The translations under genes were made by a program, and so were the position numbers. A stretch of DNA of 64,000 bases from Salinispora cortesiana (GTDB lineage Bacteria; Actinomycetota; Actinomycetes; Mycobacteriales; Micromonosporaceae): NCBI RefSeq assembly GCF_000484695.1, contig NZ_AXVR01000009.1, positions 1 through 64,000 on the forward strand, written 5' to 3'. The notes below the pieces were generated by a model. That model saw only the letters and a list, made by a program, of their open reading frames with translations. It had not been told where the DNA came from and did not search any database. Below are positions 16,838 through 27,561 of this stretch, piece by piece. Numbering within the stretch: the stretch's first letter is position 1; each line of letters opens with the position of its first letter.

Positions 16838-17404
16838 GTGACAGAGACCCACACCACCGGGGTACGGGGGGACAGCGGCCGGGAGATGGCCGAACTGGTG
16901 GCCAGCCGGGTGCTGGATGTACCGGACTTCCCGAAGCCCGGCGTCATGTTCAAGGACCTGATGCCGCTCTTTGCCGACGGCGATACTTTTCGCGAGGTCA
17001 TTGACGGCATCGTGCGCTATCACGGGCGGGACTCGTTCGACACCGTGGTGGGGATCGAGGCCCGTGGGTTCGTGGTCGCGGCAGCGATCGCGTATGCCGC
17101 CGGCGTCGGGGTGGTGCCGGTACGCAAGGCGGGCAAGCTGCCCCGGGTGGCCTACTCGGCGTCGTACGCGCTGGAATACGGTGAGGCCACCCTGGAGGTG
17201 CACCAGGACGCGTTCACGGCCGGGCATCGGGTCCTGGTGGTGGACGACGTACTCGCCACGGGTGGCACCGCCGAGGCGACCCTCGACCTGGTCGAGCGGG
17301 CCGGCGGTACGGTGGCGGGCTTCACCGTCCTGCTGGAGTTGGGCTTCCTCGGCGGTCGCGAGCGGCTGGCCCCGCGCCCGGTCCATGCCCTGTTGACCGT
17401 TTGA
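16838..17404 (+). CDS. apt: Adenine phosphoribosyltransferase
   Basis: Makes AMP from adenine and PRPP in purine salvage. The 188-residue protein has PDFPKPGVMFKDLMPLFAD, the adenine-pocket GIEARGFVVAAAIAY and the PRPP motif VLVVDDVLATGGTA. GTG 16838 is served by AAGGAG at 16823-16828. Its position between secF and relA is a conserved actinobacterial order. The first 15 residues are an extra N-terminal tail. Confidence 0.93.
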   Translation: MTETHTTGVRGDSGREMAELVASRVLDVPDFPKPGVMFKDLMPLFADGDTFREVIDGIVRYHGRDSFDTVVGIEARGFVVAAAIAYAAGVGVVPVRKAGKLPRVAYSASYALEYGEATLEVHQDAFTAGHRVLVVDDVLATGGTAEATLDLVERAGGTVAGFTVLLELGFLGGRERLAPRPVHALLTV

Positions 17405-17651
17405 TCGTCTGGCCGGGCGGATGAGCCGGTGCAGCCCGGGTCGGCGAGACGGCGGCGCACCGTGAGTGCGGGTAGCATTGCCATTTGCTAACCGGGCGCG
17501 TGGATTCGTCCGGTGGCGAGGACCCGGCGGCCGAAGGTCGGCGGAGCCACCCCGGCCGGTGCGGCCGGGATCGACAACGCCGGCCGGCGCGGCCGGTTGA
17601 GTCCGACGTCGGCCGTCTGGTCGGCGCGCCCGGCGAGCGGTGAGGAGGCCG

Positions 17652-20135
17652 GTGTCTCACGATGTCGCCCCTCCGGTGGAGGACACGGTGCACCCGACAG
17701 GCGACGGCTCGGTGACCGACCGCAGTGGTGGCTCCCGGCCTGGGGTTGGTCCCGGTAGCGGCGCTGGAGCGACAGACGCCCTCCGCACCAGCCCGGACGC
17801 GGGGAGCGAGGAGGCGGTCGGTCCGAAGCGGGGCGATCTGGTGCCCGAGACCGTTCCTGGCGGCGGATTCGCGCTCTCCAGCGCGCCGACCGGGCGCCGG
17901 GTGCGGGCCCGGCTGGCCCGGTTCAACGCGCCTTGGCAGTCCTCGCAGGTCAGCGAGGTGCTGGAACCGCTGATCTCAAGTCACCGGGAGAATCACCCGA
18001 AGGCTGACGCGCGGCTGTTGCAACGCGCTTTCGACACGGCGGCTCGCTGGCACTCCGGTCAGTACCGTAAGTCCGGCGATCCCTACATCACCCATCCGCT
18101 CGCGGTGGCCACCATCCTGGCCAATCTGGGCATGGACACCACCACGCTGGTCGCGGCGCTGCTGCATGACACGATCGAGGACACCGAGTACACGCTTGAC
18201 CAGATGCGGGCCGACTTCGGTGGCGAGGTGGCGCTGCTGGTTGACGGGGTGACCAAGCTCGACAAGGTCAAGCTGGGCGACGCGGCGAAGGCGGAGACGA
18301 TCCGCAAGATGGTCGTCGCCATGGCGAAGGACCCCCGCGTCCTGGTGATCAAGCTGGCCGACCGGCTCCACAACATGCGTACCCTGATCTTCCTGCCGCG
18401 GCCGAAGCAGGAGCAGAAGGCCAAGGAGACGCTGGAGATCCTGGCTCCCCTGGCACATCGCCTGGGTATGAACACGATCAAGTGGGAGCTGGAGGATCTG
18501 GCCTTCGGCACCCTCTTCCCGAAGCGGTACGAGGAGATCAACCGCCTGATCGGGGAACACCAGCCGCAGCGGGAGGCGCTGCTGCGGCAGGTGACCAGGA
18601 AGGTCGGCACCGACCTGAAGTCCGCCAAGATCAGGGCGGAGGTGACCGGTCGGCCGAAGCACCTGTACTCGATCTATCAGAAGATGATCGTGCGGGGGCG
18701 GGACTTCAACGACATCTACGACCTGGTGGGCGTCCGGATCCTGGTCGACACGGTGCGGGACTGCTACGCGGCGTTGGGTGTGATTCACGCGAACTGGCAG
18801 CCGGTCCCGGGCCGGTTCAAGGACTACATCGCGATGCCGAAGTTCAACATGTACCAGTCGTTGCACACGACGGTGATCGGGCCCACCGGCAAACCGGTGG
18901 AGATGCAGATCCGCACGTACGCGATGCACCGTACCGCCGAGTTCGGTATCGCCGCGCACTGGAAGTACAAGGAGCACAAGGGCACCCAGATCGTGGGCCC
19001 GCCGGCGCACATCGATGAGATGACCTGGCTGCGGCAGCTGCTGGACTGGCAGCGGGAGGCGGCCGATCCGAGCGAGTTCCTGGACGCGCTGCGCTTCGAC
19101 CTGTCCAGCCAGGAGGTGTACGTCTTCACCCCGAAGGGTGACGTCTTTCCGCTGCCGACGGGGTCAACGCCGGTGGACTTCGCGTACGCGGTGCACACCG
19201 AGGTGGGGCACAAGTGCATCGGGGCGCGGGTCAACGGCAAGCTGGTGCCGTTGGAGTCGACGCTCTCCAACGGCGACGTGATCGAGATCTTCACCTCGAA
19301 GTCGGAGACGGCCGGCCCGACCCAGGACTGGCTGGGGTTCGTCAAGAGCCCGCGGGCGCGCACGAAGATTCGGCAGTACTTCAACAAGGAGCGGCGCGAG
19401 GAGGCGATCGAGGCCGGCAAGGACGCGATCGTCAAGGCGATGCGCAAGCAGGGGATGCCGCTGCAGCGGATGCTCAGCTCCGACAACCTGATGGCGATCG
19501 CCCGGGATCTGCACCTGGCCGACGTCGCCTCGCTCTACGCGGCGGTCGGTGACAGTCACGTCTCCGCCCAGTCGGTGGTGCAGAAGCTGATGGCCTCCTA
19601 CGGCGGTGAGGAGGGTGCCGTCGAGGACATCGCCGAGACCGCCGTGGCGACCCGCCCGCCGCGGAGCCGGGCCAGCAGCAACGACCCGGGTGTCGTCGTC
19701 CGGGGCGTTAGCGATGTGTGGATCAAGCTGGCCCGCTGTTGCACCCCGGTCCCGCCGGATTCGGTGTTCGGGTTCGTCACCCGCTCCGGCGGGGTGAGTG
19801 TGCACCGGGACGACTGCGCCAACGCCGAGGACCTCAAGGCGCAGGGGGAGCGGGTCGTGGAGGTGGGCTGGAAGCTCACCAGCGCGTCGACCTTCCTCGT
19901 CGCCATCCAGGTCGAGGCGCTCGACCGGCACAAGCTGCTCACCGATGTGACCCTGGTGCTCTCCGACGAGCGGGTCAACATCCTCTCGGCGACCGTGACG
20001 ACCACGCGGGACCGGGTGGCGGTGAGCCGGTTCAGCTTCGAGATGGCCGACCCCAAGCATCTGGGGCACCTGTTGGCCGCGGTGCGGAAGGTCGACGGCG
20101 TCTTCGACGCCTACCGGGTTACCTCCGGCTCCTGA
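17652..20135 (+). CDS. relA: Bifunctional (p)ppGpp synthetase/hydrolase Rel
   Basis: Stringent-response enzyme, 827 residues. Residues about 128-220 are the HD hydrolase with intact [12 protein letters not shown]. The synthetase follows ([47 protein letters not shown]). TGS is at about 489-549 ([20 protein letters not shown]). The conserved-cysteine segment [17 protein letters not shown] comes next, and ACT at about 747-822. Both catalytic halves look functional. GTG 17652 is placed by the GAGGAGG at 17642-17648; GTG 17640 is in frame. The first 85 residues are a variable hydrophilic extension. Confidence 0.95.
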   Translation: MSHDVAPPVEDTVHPTGDGSVTDRSGGSRPGVGPGSGAGATDALRTSPDAGSEEAVGPKRGDLVPETVPGGGFALSSAPTGRRVRARLARFNAPWQSSQVSEVLEPLISSHRENHPKADARLLQRAFDTAARWHSGQYRKSGDPYITHPLAVATILANLGMDTTTLVAALLHDTIEDTEYTLDQMRADFGGEVALLVDGVTKLDKVKLGDAAKAETIRKMVVAMAKDPRVLVIKLADRLHNMRTLIFLPRPKQEQKAKETLEILAPLAHRLGMNTIKWELEDLAFGTLFPKRYEEINRLIGEHQPQREALLRQVTRKVGTDLKSAKIRAEVTGRPKHLYSIYQKMIVRGRDFNDIYDLVGVRILVDTVRDCYAALGVIHANWQPVPGRFKDYIAMPKFNMYQSLHTTVIGPTGKPVEMQIRTYAMHRTAEFGIAAHWKYKEHKGTQIVGPPAHIDEMTWLRQLLDWQREAADPSEFLDALRFDLSSQEVYVFTPKGDVFPLPTGSTPVDFAYAVHTEVGHKCIGARVNGKLVPLESTLSNGDVIEIFTSKSETAGPTQDWLGFVKSPRARTKIRQYFNKERREEAIEAGKDAIVKAMRKQGMPLQRMLSSDNLMAIARDLHLADVASLYAAVGDSHVSAQSVVQKLMASYGGEEGAVEDIAETAVATRPPRSRASSNDPGVVVRGVSDVWIKLARCCTPVPPDSVFGFVTRSGGVSVHRDDCANAEDLKAQGERVVEVGWKLTSASTFLVAIQVEALDRHKLLTDVTLVLSDERVNILSATVTTTRDRVAVSRFSFEMADPKHLGHLLAAVRKVDGVFDAYRVTSGS

Positions 20136-20152
20136 CTCATCAGCATGCACGA

Positions 20153-20178
20153 GCGCCCCCGGCGGGAGCCGGGGGCGC
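20153..20178. terminator. Terminator hairpin between relA and cyclophilin gene
   Basis: Perfect 11-bp GC stem (20153-20163 with 20168-20178) and a GGGA loop, sited 17 bases after the relA stop and 21 bases before the stop of the convergent gene. Likely acts in both directions. Confidence 0.75.
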
Positions 20179-20199
20179 GTCGCGCTTTGGCTGGGGCGG

Positions 20200-21033
20200 T
20201 CAGCCCTGGGATGCGCTCATCGTGAGGTCGGTGATGGTGACCTCCTTCTTCGGGTGTCCGCCGCCGGCCATCTGCGCGTAGGCCGCGTCGTCGCCGGCGG
20301 CCGCGACCTCCGTGACGATGTCCAACCCACTGGTGATGGTGCCGAGGACGGTGTAGTTCGGGTCGAGTGGCGAGTCACCGTAGACGATGAAGAACTGGCT
20401 GCCGGTGCTACCGGGTGCGCCGGAGTTGGCCATCGCGATAACGCCCTCCGGGTACGGGGGCCGCTTGTCCGTGGGTAGGTTCTCCTCGGCCAGCCGGTAG
20501 CTCGGCCCGCCGGTGCCGTCGGTTTCCCGCCAACCGTCGCCGGTCGCGCTCGGGTCACCGCACTGGAGCACCTTGATGCCTTCGGTGACGAGGCGGTGGC
20601 ACTTAGTGTTGTCGAAGAAGTTCTGCTCAGCCAGGTGGGTGAAGCTGGCGCTGGTGCACGGCGTCTGGGACCGGTCGACCTTGGCCGTGATCGGCCCGAG
20701 GTTCGTGTCGATGGTGAGGGTCTGGGCGCCGGTGTTCGGCTGCTGGTTGCTCGGCAGGCCGACGTCCTTGATCTGTGGGGTCCGCTGGTCGGCGGGGATC
20801 TCGGTGAAGACGCACTCGGCAGCACCGGCGGCGGTGGGCGAGTCGGTCGCCGAGTCGTCGCCGAGGCTCGACACCAGCCAGACGGTGCCGGCGACCACCA
20901 GGAGGAGAGCCGCGCTCGCCCCGACGATCGCCTGGGTCTGCCGACGCCGACGAGCCCGGGCGGTCCGCTCGGCCATCTCCTTCTCGAGCCGAGCGCGGGC
21001 CGCCGCGCGTTGCCGCTCATTGGGGGACGTCAC
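20200..21033 (-). CDS. Membrane-anchored cyclophilin-type peptidyl-prolyl isomerase
   Basis: 277 residues. A basic cytoplasmic N-terminus (RTARARRRRQTQAIVG) leads to one span (ASAALLLVVAGTVWLV), then an external cyclophilin domain. Active-site features are present: the CHRL Arg, LQCGDPSATG, VIAMANSGAPGSTGSQFFIV. So it is probably an active foldase for exported proteins. GTG 21033 has AGGAGG eight bases upstream. Second in line behind a co-directional paralogue. Confidence 0.88.
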   Translation of the reverse strand: MTSPNERQRAAARARLEKEMAERTARARRRRQTQAIVGASAALLLVVAGTVWLVSSLGDDSATDSPTAAGAAECVFTEIPADQRTPQIKDVGLPSNQQPNTGAQTLTIDTNLGPITAKVDRSQTPCTSASFTHLAEQNFFDNTKCHRLVTEGIKVLQCGDPSATGDGWRETDGTGGPSYRLAEENLPTDKRPPYPEGVIAMANSGAPGSTGSQFFIVYGDSPLDPNYTVLGTITSGLDIVTEVAAAGDDAAYAQMAGGGHPKKEVTITDLTMSASQG

Positions 21034-21074
21034 GCCTGGATCCTCCTGCACGATGTGGGTTTGGCTGGGATCGG

Positions 21075-21950
21075 TCAGCCGGCGCTCGAGTCGACCGCCG
21101 GGGTGGCCGACCCGGTGGTGGTCGGCGTCGTCGCCGGCTCGGTGACCGTCAGGCTCTGGATGACCACGTCATCGTCCTTCGGCTTGACCTTCGCTCCGCC
21201 CGCATTCTCCACGGTCGGCAGCGCACCGATCTTCTCGACCGTATCCACTCCACCGGTGACGCTGCCAATGACCGTGTACGCCGGGTCGGCGGTCGTGAAG
21301 TCCTTGAAGAAGATCAGGAACTGACTTCCGTTGGCGCCGGGCCTGTTACCGACCATCGCGACCGTGCCCTTCGGGTAGGTCGCGGGCTGGTCGGACGCAG
21401 GGCTGGCCGAGGCCTCCGCCGGGGTGGGAACGTTTTCGTCATAGAAGGAGTAGGCGGGTCCGCCCAGTCCGGTGCCGCTCGGGTCGCCACAACGCACCGC
21501 ACCCTCGGTGGTGATTTCGTGGCACTTCGTGTTGTCGTAGAAGGAGTTCGCCGCCAGGTGGGAGATGCTCGCCACGGCGCACGGGGTGGCGGCAGTGTCC
21601 AGCTCGGCGGTGACCGGGGCGCCCTGGTTCGTGACGACCGTCATCGTCCGGACCCCCTCGGTCGGTAGCCCGGTGGTGGCCGGTGTGCCGACGTCGGTCA
21701 GGTTGGTGTTGGCGGTGGCGTCCTCCGGGGTCCAGAGGCAGAGCTCCTCGGCCGCGGTGTCCTCGACCGGGTCCCGATCGAAGGCGCCCAGCGCCCAGGC
21801 GGAGCCGGCCACGATCAGGGCGAGGACGACTGCGACGCCCACCCCGGCCTGGACCTGCCGTCGGCGGCGGGCCCGAGCGGCCCGCCGGGCCAGCTGTCGG
21901 TCGAGTTTTGCCCGCGCCAGTTTGCGCTGCCGATCCCTGCTGGAGGCCAC
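21075..21950 (-). CDS. Membrane-anchored cyclophilin-like protein, catalytic arginine lost
   Basis: 291 residues with the same plan as the neighbour: basic coil (RDRQRKLARAKLDRQLARR), span VQAGVGVAVVLALIVAGSAW, external cyclophilin fold. Where the active paralogue has CHRL this one has CHEI, replacing the catalytic arginine with Glu. The LQCGDP segment is VRCGDP and QFFI is QFLI. It may bind prolyl peptides without isomerising them. GTG 21950 lies behind a GAGGAAGGGG site. Probably arose by tandem duplication; 41 bases separate the two genes. Confidence 0.85.
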   Translation of the reverse strand: MASSRDRQRKLARAKLDRQLARRAARARRRRQVQAGVGVAVVLALIVAGSAWALGAFDRDPVEDTAAEELCLWTPEDATANTNLTDVGTPATTGLPTEGVRTMTVVTNQGAPVTAELDTAATPCAVASISHLAANSFYDNTKCHEITTEGAVRCGDPSGTGLGGPAYSFYDENVPTPAEASASPASDQPATYPKGTVAMVGNRPGANGSQFLIFFKDFTTADPAYTVIGSVTGGVDTVEKIGALPTVENAGGAKVKPKDDDVVIQSLTVTEPATTPTTTGSATPAVDSSAG

Positions 21951-22188
21951 CCGCGCTCCCCTTCCTCTACCCTGGTTCCGTGACGGGCGGCCCGACCGTT
22001 GGTCAGGTGTGCCATGCCACACGCCCGCCAGAGTGTACGGCCAGTGGCGGGGATTGTCGTGTACGAGGTGGCGCGGTGGTGACTCGCGGAGCTTGCTGCA
22101 CCCACCACCGGGCCGCACCGCGCGAGATCGGTTGCTTCGGCGACTAGGCTCAGCAGACGACCTGACACTTCGAGGGAAGGGAGCCGTC

Positions 22189-22905
22189 GTGCTCGTGGCC
22201 GGTTTTCCCGCGGACGCCTTCGGCACCAACTGCTATGTGGTCGCCACGGCGCCGGGGGAGCAGTGTGTGGTGGTCGATCCCGGCATCGGGGTACTCGACC
22301 GACTCGACGCCCTGCTGGCCGAGCACCGGCTGCATCCGGCCGCCGTCCTGTTGACCCACGGCCACCTCGACCACACCTTCTCCGTCGCACCGGTCTGCGG
22401 TGCGCGTGGGGTCACCGCGTACGTCCACCCGGCCGACCGGGAACTCCTCGCCGATCCGGCGAAAGGGCTCTCGGCCGACCTGGCCGGGCTCTTCGGCGGC
22501 CGGCTGCCGTACACCGAGCCGGCGGACGTCGCTGCACTGACCGACGGCACCACCCTCGACCTCGCTGGGCTGGAGATCACCGTTGACCACGCGCCGGGCC
22601 ATACCGGCGGGTCGGTGCTCTTCCGGTTGCCCGGCGCGGGCTCCCGCTGGGAGGCGGACGAGATCTGCCTCTCCGGGGACGTGCTCTTCGCCGGCTCGAT
22701 CGGCCGTACCGACCTGCCGGGCGGCAGCCATCCGACGATGCTCGCCAGCCTGCGGAGCAAGATCCTCCCGCTGGCGGACGACACGGTCGTGCTGCCCGGC
22801 CACGGTCCCACCACGACGATCGGCCGGGAACGCGCCGCCAACCCGTACCTCCTCGAGGTGGCGGGCGAGCCGGCGCGACCGGCGGCCCCTGCCCGCGGCC
22901 TGTAG
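22189..22905 (+). CDS. Metallo-beta-lactamase-fold hydrolase (glyoxalase II-like)
   Basis: 238 residues. Metal ligands are seen in LTHGHLDHTFSV (HxHxDH), the His of DHAPGHTGGSVLF, the Asp of LSGDVLFAGSIGRTDLPGG and the final LPGHGPTT. This set marks the glyoxalase II/YcbL subgroup, which binds two metals and hydrolyses thioesters such as S-lactoyl thiols. The natural thiol in this organism is more likely mycothiol than glutathione. GTG 22189 follows GAGGGAAGGGA. It lies next to hisS, an order common in actinobacteria, and is divergent from the cyclophilin pair. Confidence 0.85.
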   Translation: MLVAGFPADAFGTNCYVVATAPGEQCVVVDPGIGVLDRLDALLAEHRLHPAAVLLTHGHLDHTFSVAPVCGARGVTAYVHPADRELLADPAKGLSADLAGLFGGRLPYTEPADVAALTDGTTLDLAGLEITVDHAPGHTGGSVLFRLPGAGSRWEADEICLSGDVLFAGSIGRTDLPGGSHPTMLASLRSKILPLADDTVVLPGHGPTTTIGRERAANPYLLEVAGEPARPAAPARGL

Positions 22906-22958
22906 CCGCCGCATCCTCTTCCCCGCGTGGACCGCGCGGGGTTCGCGAACGGAGCACC

Positions 22959-24287
22959 ATGAGTAAGCCCACGCCGATCTCCGGCTTTCCGGAGTGGACG
23001 CCTGCCCAGCGGATGATCGAGCAGTACGTCCTGGAGCGGATCCGGGACACCTTCGAGCGGTACGGGTTCGCCCCACTGGAGACCCGCGCGGTGGAGCCGC
23101 TTGACCAGTTGCTGCGCAAGGGGGAGACCTCCAAGGAGGTCTACCTGCTCCGGCGGCTGCAGGCCGACCCCGACGGACCGACCGGCGACGACGCGCTCGG
23201 CCTGCACTTCGACCTAACCGTGCCGCTCGCCCGGTATGTGCTGGAGAACGCCGGCAAGCTCCAGTTTCCGTTCCGCCGCTACCAGATCCAGAAGGTGTGG
23301 CGGGGCGAGCGACCACAGGAGGGCCGCTACCGGGAGTTCCTGCAGGCGGACATCGACATCGTTGACCGGGACACGCTGGCGCCGCACCACGAGGCCGAGA
23401 TGCCGCTGGTGATCGGGGACGCGCTGCGGTCGCTGCCGATTCCGCCGGTGCGGATCCAGGTCAACAACCGCAAGATCTGTGAGGGCTTCTACCGGGGGGT
23501 GGGGATCACCGACCCGGAGGCGGCGCTGCGCGCGGTCGACAAGCTGGACAAGATCGGCCCGGCCCGGGTGGCCGACCTACTGGCCGCCACAGCTGGGGCG
23601 ACCGAGGCGCAGGCGAAGGCCGTGCTGGCGCTGGCGGAGATCTCGGCGCCGGATGCGTCGTTCGCCGATGCGGTGAATGCGCTCGGGGTCAGTCACCCGC
23701 TGCTCGACGAGGGCCTCGCGGAGCTGGTCCAGGTGATGCAGACCGCCGCCGAGCACGCCCCCGGCCTCTGCGTCGCCGACCTGCGGATCGCCCGTGGCCT
23801 GGACTACTACACCGGGACCGTCTACGAGACGCAGCTGGTCGGGTACGAGCGGTTCGGCTCGATCTGCTCCGGCGGCCGGTACGACAACCTGGCCAGCGCC
23901 GGTGCCGTCGCGTTCCCGGGGGTGGGCCTTTCGATCGGCGTGACCCGGCTGCTCGGCCTGCTCTTCGGTGCCGGGGAGTTGACCATTTCCCGCCCGGTCC
24001 CCACCTGCGTGGTGGTGGCGGTGACCAGCGAGGCGCAGCGGGCGGTGAGTAACCGGGTCGCGGAGGCGCTGCGGGCCCGGGGCATCTGCACCGAGGTCGC
24101 GCCGAGCGCGGCGAAGTTCGGCAAGCAGATTCGTTATGCCGAGCGGCGGGGCATCCCGTACGTGTGGTTCCCCGGCACGGACGAGGGCGCGGACGAGGTC
24201 AAGGACATCCGTACCGGCGCCCAGGTGTCGGCGCGGGCCGAGGTGTGGCAGCCACCCGCGGCGGACCTGCGGCCGGTGGTGAGCTGA
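22959..24287 (+). CDS. hisS: Histidyl-tRNA synthetase
   Basis: Class II synthetase, 442 residues. It has class II motif 2 (RYQIQKVWRGERPQEGRYRE, then LQADIDIV), the histidine A motif RGLDYYTGTVYE, SGGRYDNL and motif 3 in FPGVGLSIGVTRLLGLL. The anticodon-binding alpha/beta domain takes up the last 95 residues. ATG 22959 opens a standard N-terminus. Stands 53 bases after the MBL gene and may be co-transcribed with it. Confidence 0.94.
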   Translation: MSKPTPISGFPEWTPAQRMIEQYVLERIRDTFERYGFAPLETRAVEPLDQLLRKGETSKEVYLLRRLQADPDGPTGDDALGLHFDLTVPLARYVLENAGKLQFPFRRYQIQKVWRGERPQEGRYREFLQADIDIVDRDTLAPHHEAEMPLVIGDALRSLPIPPVRIQVNNRKICEGFYRGVGITDPEAALRAVDKLDKIGPARVADLLAATAGATEAQAKAVLALAEISAPDASFADAVNALGVSHPLLDEGLAELVQVMQTAAEHAPGLCVADLRIARGLDYYTGTVYETQLVGYERFGSICSGGRYDNLASAGAVAFPGVGLSIGVTRLLGLLFGAGELTISRPVPTCVVVAVTSEAQRAVSNRVAEALRARGICTEVAPSAAKFGKQIRYAERRGIPYVWFPGTDEGADEVKDIRTGAQVSARAEVWQPPAADLRPVVS

Positions 24288-24393
24288 GTTCACGTGACCG
24301 TCGGCCGCGGTCGGTCCGGGGGTCGGTGTTTCGGCAGGAAGGCGCTGCTTCGGGGCGCATCTGGGATGCTACTGGCGCGGACCGGCGATCGGA

Positions 24394-24424
24394 CCTACGG
24401 TGGCGTAAGTTACGCCACCGTAGG
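24394..24424. promoter_or_regulatory. 31-bp perfect palindrome, probable repressor operator
   Basis: Two 15-base arms (24394-24408 and 24410-24424) are exact reverse complements around a single G. The right end overlaps the AGGGAG ribosome site (24422-24427) of the desaturase gene. The centre reads GGCGTAAGTTACGCC. Length and symmetry suit a TetR-family dimer or pair of dimers. No TetR gene is in the window, so the regulator would act from elsewhere. It could also fold as an RNA hairpin hiding the ribosome site. Confidence 0.75.
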
Positions 24425-24433
24425 GAGACCCGA

Positions 24434-25369
24434 ATGAGCATCCTCAGCGAGACCGCACTCCTGCACGAGCTGGAAGTCGTCGTGGAGAAGAACCTCGACC
24501 GGCACCTGTCGATCGCGAAGGAGTGGTTCCCGCACGAGTACGTGCCCTGGAGCGAGGGGCGGACCTTCGACGGTCCGCTCGGTGGGCAGGCGTGGACGCC
24601 GGCCGACTCACAGCTGCCCGAGGTCGCCCGCACCGCGTTGATCGTCAACCTGCTCACCGAGGACAACTTGCCCTCGTACCACCACCAGATCGCCACGCTC
24701 TTTGGTCGGGACGGGGCGTGGGGGACCTGGGTGCACCGGTGGACGGCCGAGGAGGCGCGGCACGGCACGGCGATAAGGGACTATCTGACGGTGACCCGGG
24801 CGGTCGACCCGGTGGCCCTGGAGCGGGCTCGGATGACGCACATGTCGGCCGGCTACCGCAACGCGCACGACGAGGAGATGCTGCACTCGCTCGCGTACGT
24901 GTCGTTCCAGGAGTTGGCGACCCGGATCGCGCACCGCAACACCGGCCGGGCCACCGGCGATCCGCTCTGCGAGGCGCTGTTGGCGCGAATCGCCACCGAC
25001 GAGAACCTGCACATGCTCTTCTACCGAAACCTGCTCGCCGCCTCCTTCGAGCTGGCTCCCAGCCAGACGATGCGGGCGGTGGCCGACGTGTTGGCCGAGT
25101 TCCAGATGCCGGGTAACGGCATCGACGGGTTCGCCCGGAAGTCCGTCGCGATCGCCCTGGCCGGCATCTACGACCTGCGCCAGCACCGGGACGAGGTGGT
25201 GCTGCCGGTGCTGCGGCAGTGGGACATCTTCGAGGTGTCGGGCCTGAACGCGGACGGCGAGGTGGCCCGGGACCAGATCGCGGCTCATCTCGACGGCCTG
25301 GAGCTCGCCGCGTCTCGATTTGAGGAGAAGCGCGATGCCCGTCGCGCCCGGCAGGCGGCTCGAGGCTGA
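24434..25369 (+). CDS. Acyl-[acyl-carrier-protein] desaturase
   Basis: 311-residue soluble diiron desaturase that puts a double bond into ACP-bound fatty acids. The iron ligands can be followed: Glu in [15 protein letters not shown], the EEARHG pair, then Glu of [16 protein letters not shown] and [10 protein letters not shown]. This EExxH...DExxH layout fits DesA-type enzymes of actinobacteria. ATG 24434 with AGGGAG upstream. Expression is likely controlled by the palindrome that covers the ribosome site, in line with regulation of membrane fluidity. Confidence 0.9.
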   Translation: MSILSETALLHELEVVVEKNLDRHLSIAKEWFPHEYVPWSEGRTFDGPLGGQAWTPADSQLPEVARTALIVNLLTEDNLPSYHHQIATLFGRDGAWGTWVHRWTAEEARHGTAIRDYLTVTRAVDPVALERARMTHMSAGYRNAHDEEMLHSLAYVSFQELATRIAHRNTGRATGDPLCEALLARIATDENLHMLFYRNLLAASFELAPSQTMRAVADVLAEFQMPGNGIDGFARKSVAIALAGIYDLRQHRDEVVLPVLRQWDIFEVSGLNADGEVARDQIAAHLDGLELAASRFEEKRDARRARQAARG

Positions 25370-25384
25370 CGGCGCCAGGGCGCG

Positions 25385-25439
25385 GCACCGCCGCCCGGTG
25401 CGCGGACCCTTCTTCCGCGCACCCGGCAAACGGCGGTGC
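25385..25439. terminator. Two-part hairpin after the desaturase gene
   Basis: An outer 9-bp stem (25385-25393 with 25431-25439) encloses an inner stem (25395-25406 with 25414-25426, one bulged C). It begins 16 bases after the stop of the desaturase gene. No U-tract; a probable GC-type terminator. Confidence 0.5.
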
Positions 25440-25457
25440 GGTAGCCCTGACAGAATG

Positions 25458-25482
25458 CCGGGGCAGAGACATTCTGCCCCGG
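25458..25482. terminator. Hairpin upstream of aspS
   Basis: Perfect 10-bp stem (25458-25467 with 25473-25482) and a five-base loop GACAT, 88 bases before the aspS start. It could be a second terminator for the desaturase transcript or a leader structure of aspS. No T-box features are seen. Confidence 0.45.
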
Positions 25483-25569
25483 AACAGGCTGGAAACGAGG
25501 ATGCGGCCCCGGGGCGGCCTGGCGATGATGCTGGGCAGATTCATTCCGCAGACGAGGGAGACGCACGCC

Positions 25570-27393
<1,824 letters not shown>

Positions 27394-27413
27394 CCGCCCC
27401 TCGTTGGCCATTC

Positions 27414-27446
27414 CAGTGGCGGCTCGGCTTTGCCGGGCCGCCACTG
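27414..27446. terminator. Terminator after aspS
   Basis: 15-bp stem (27414-27428 with 27432-27446, one G-T wobble) and a TTT loop, beginning 21 bases after the aspS stop. Confidence 0.75.
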
Positions 27447-27502
27447 TCGTGTGCGGCGCCCGGTCGGGCTGAGTGGCGTGGGGCAGTCGAACCCGAGGTC
27501 TA

Positions 27503-27558
27503 TGCATAACTTATGTGCAAAACTCTTGTGCATAGAAGTTATGCAAAGATAGTGTGCA
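27503..27558 (+). promoter_or_regulatory. AT-rich promoter/operator of the ArsR-MFS operon
   Basis: An unusually AT-rich island. A 10-bp inverted repeat (27503-27512 and 27536-27545) and three TGTGCA copies (27514, 27527, 27553) crowd the 60 bases before the regulator gene. A promoter can be drawn with -35 TTGTGC (27526-27531), 16 bases, and -10 GATAGT (27548-27553). That would put transcription start at or next to the ATG at 27562, giving a leaderless mRNA; no Shine-Dalgarno is present. Such repeats suit autorepression by the encoded ArsR-type protein. Confidence 0.55.
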
Positions 27559-27561
27559 AGC

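Noticed and set aside
25370..25569. T-box riboswitch ahead of aspS
   Set aside because: Hairpins are present but no T-box sequence, specifier loop or antiterminator could be found.
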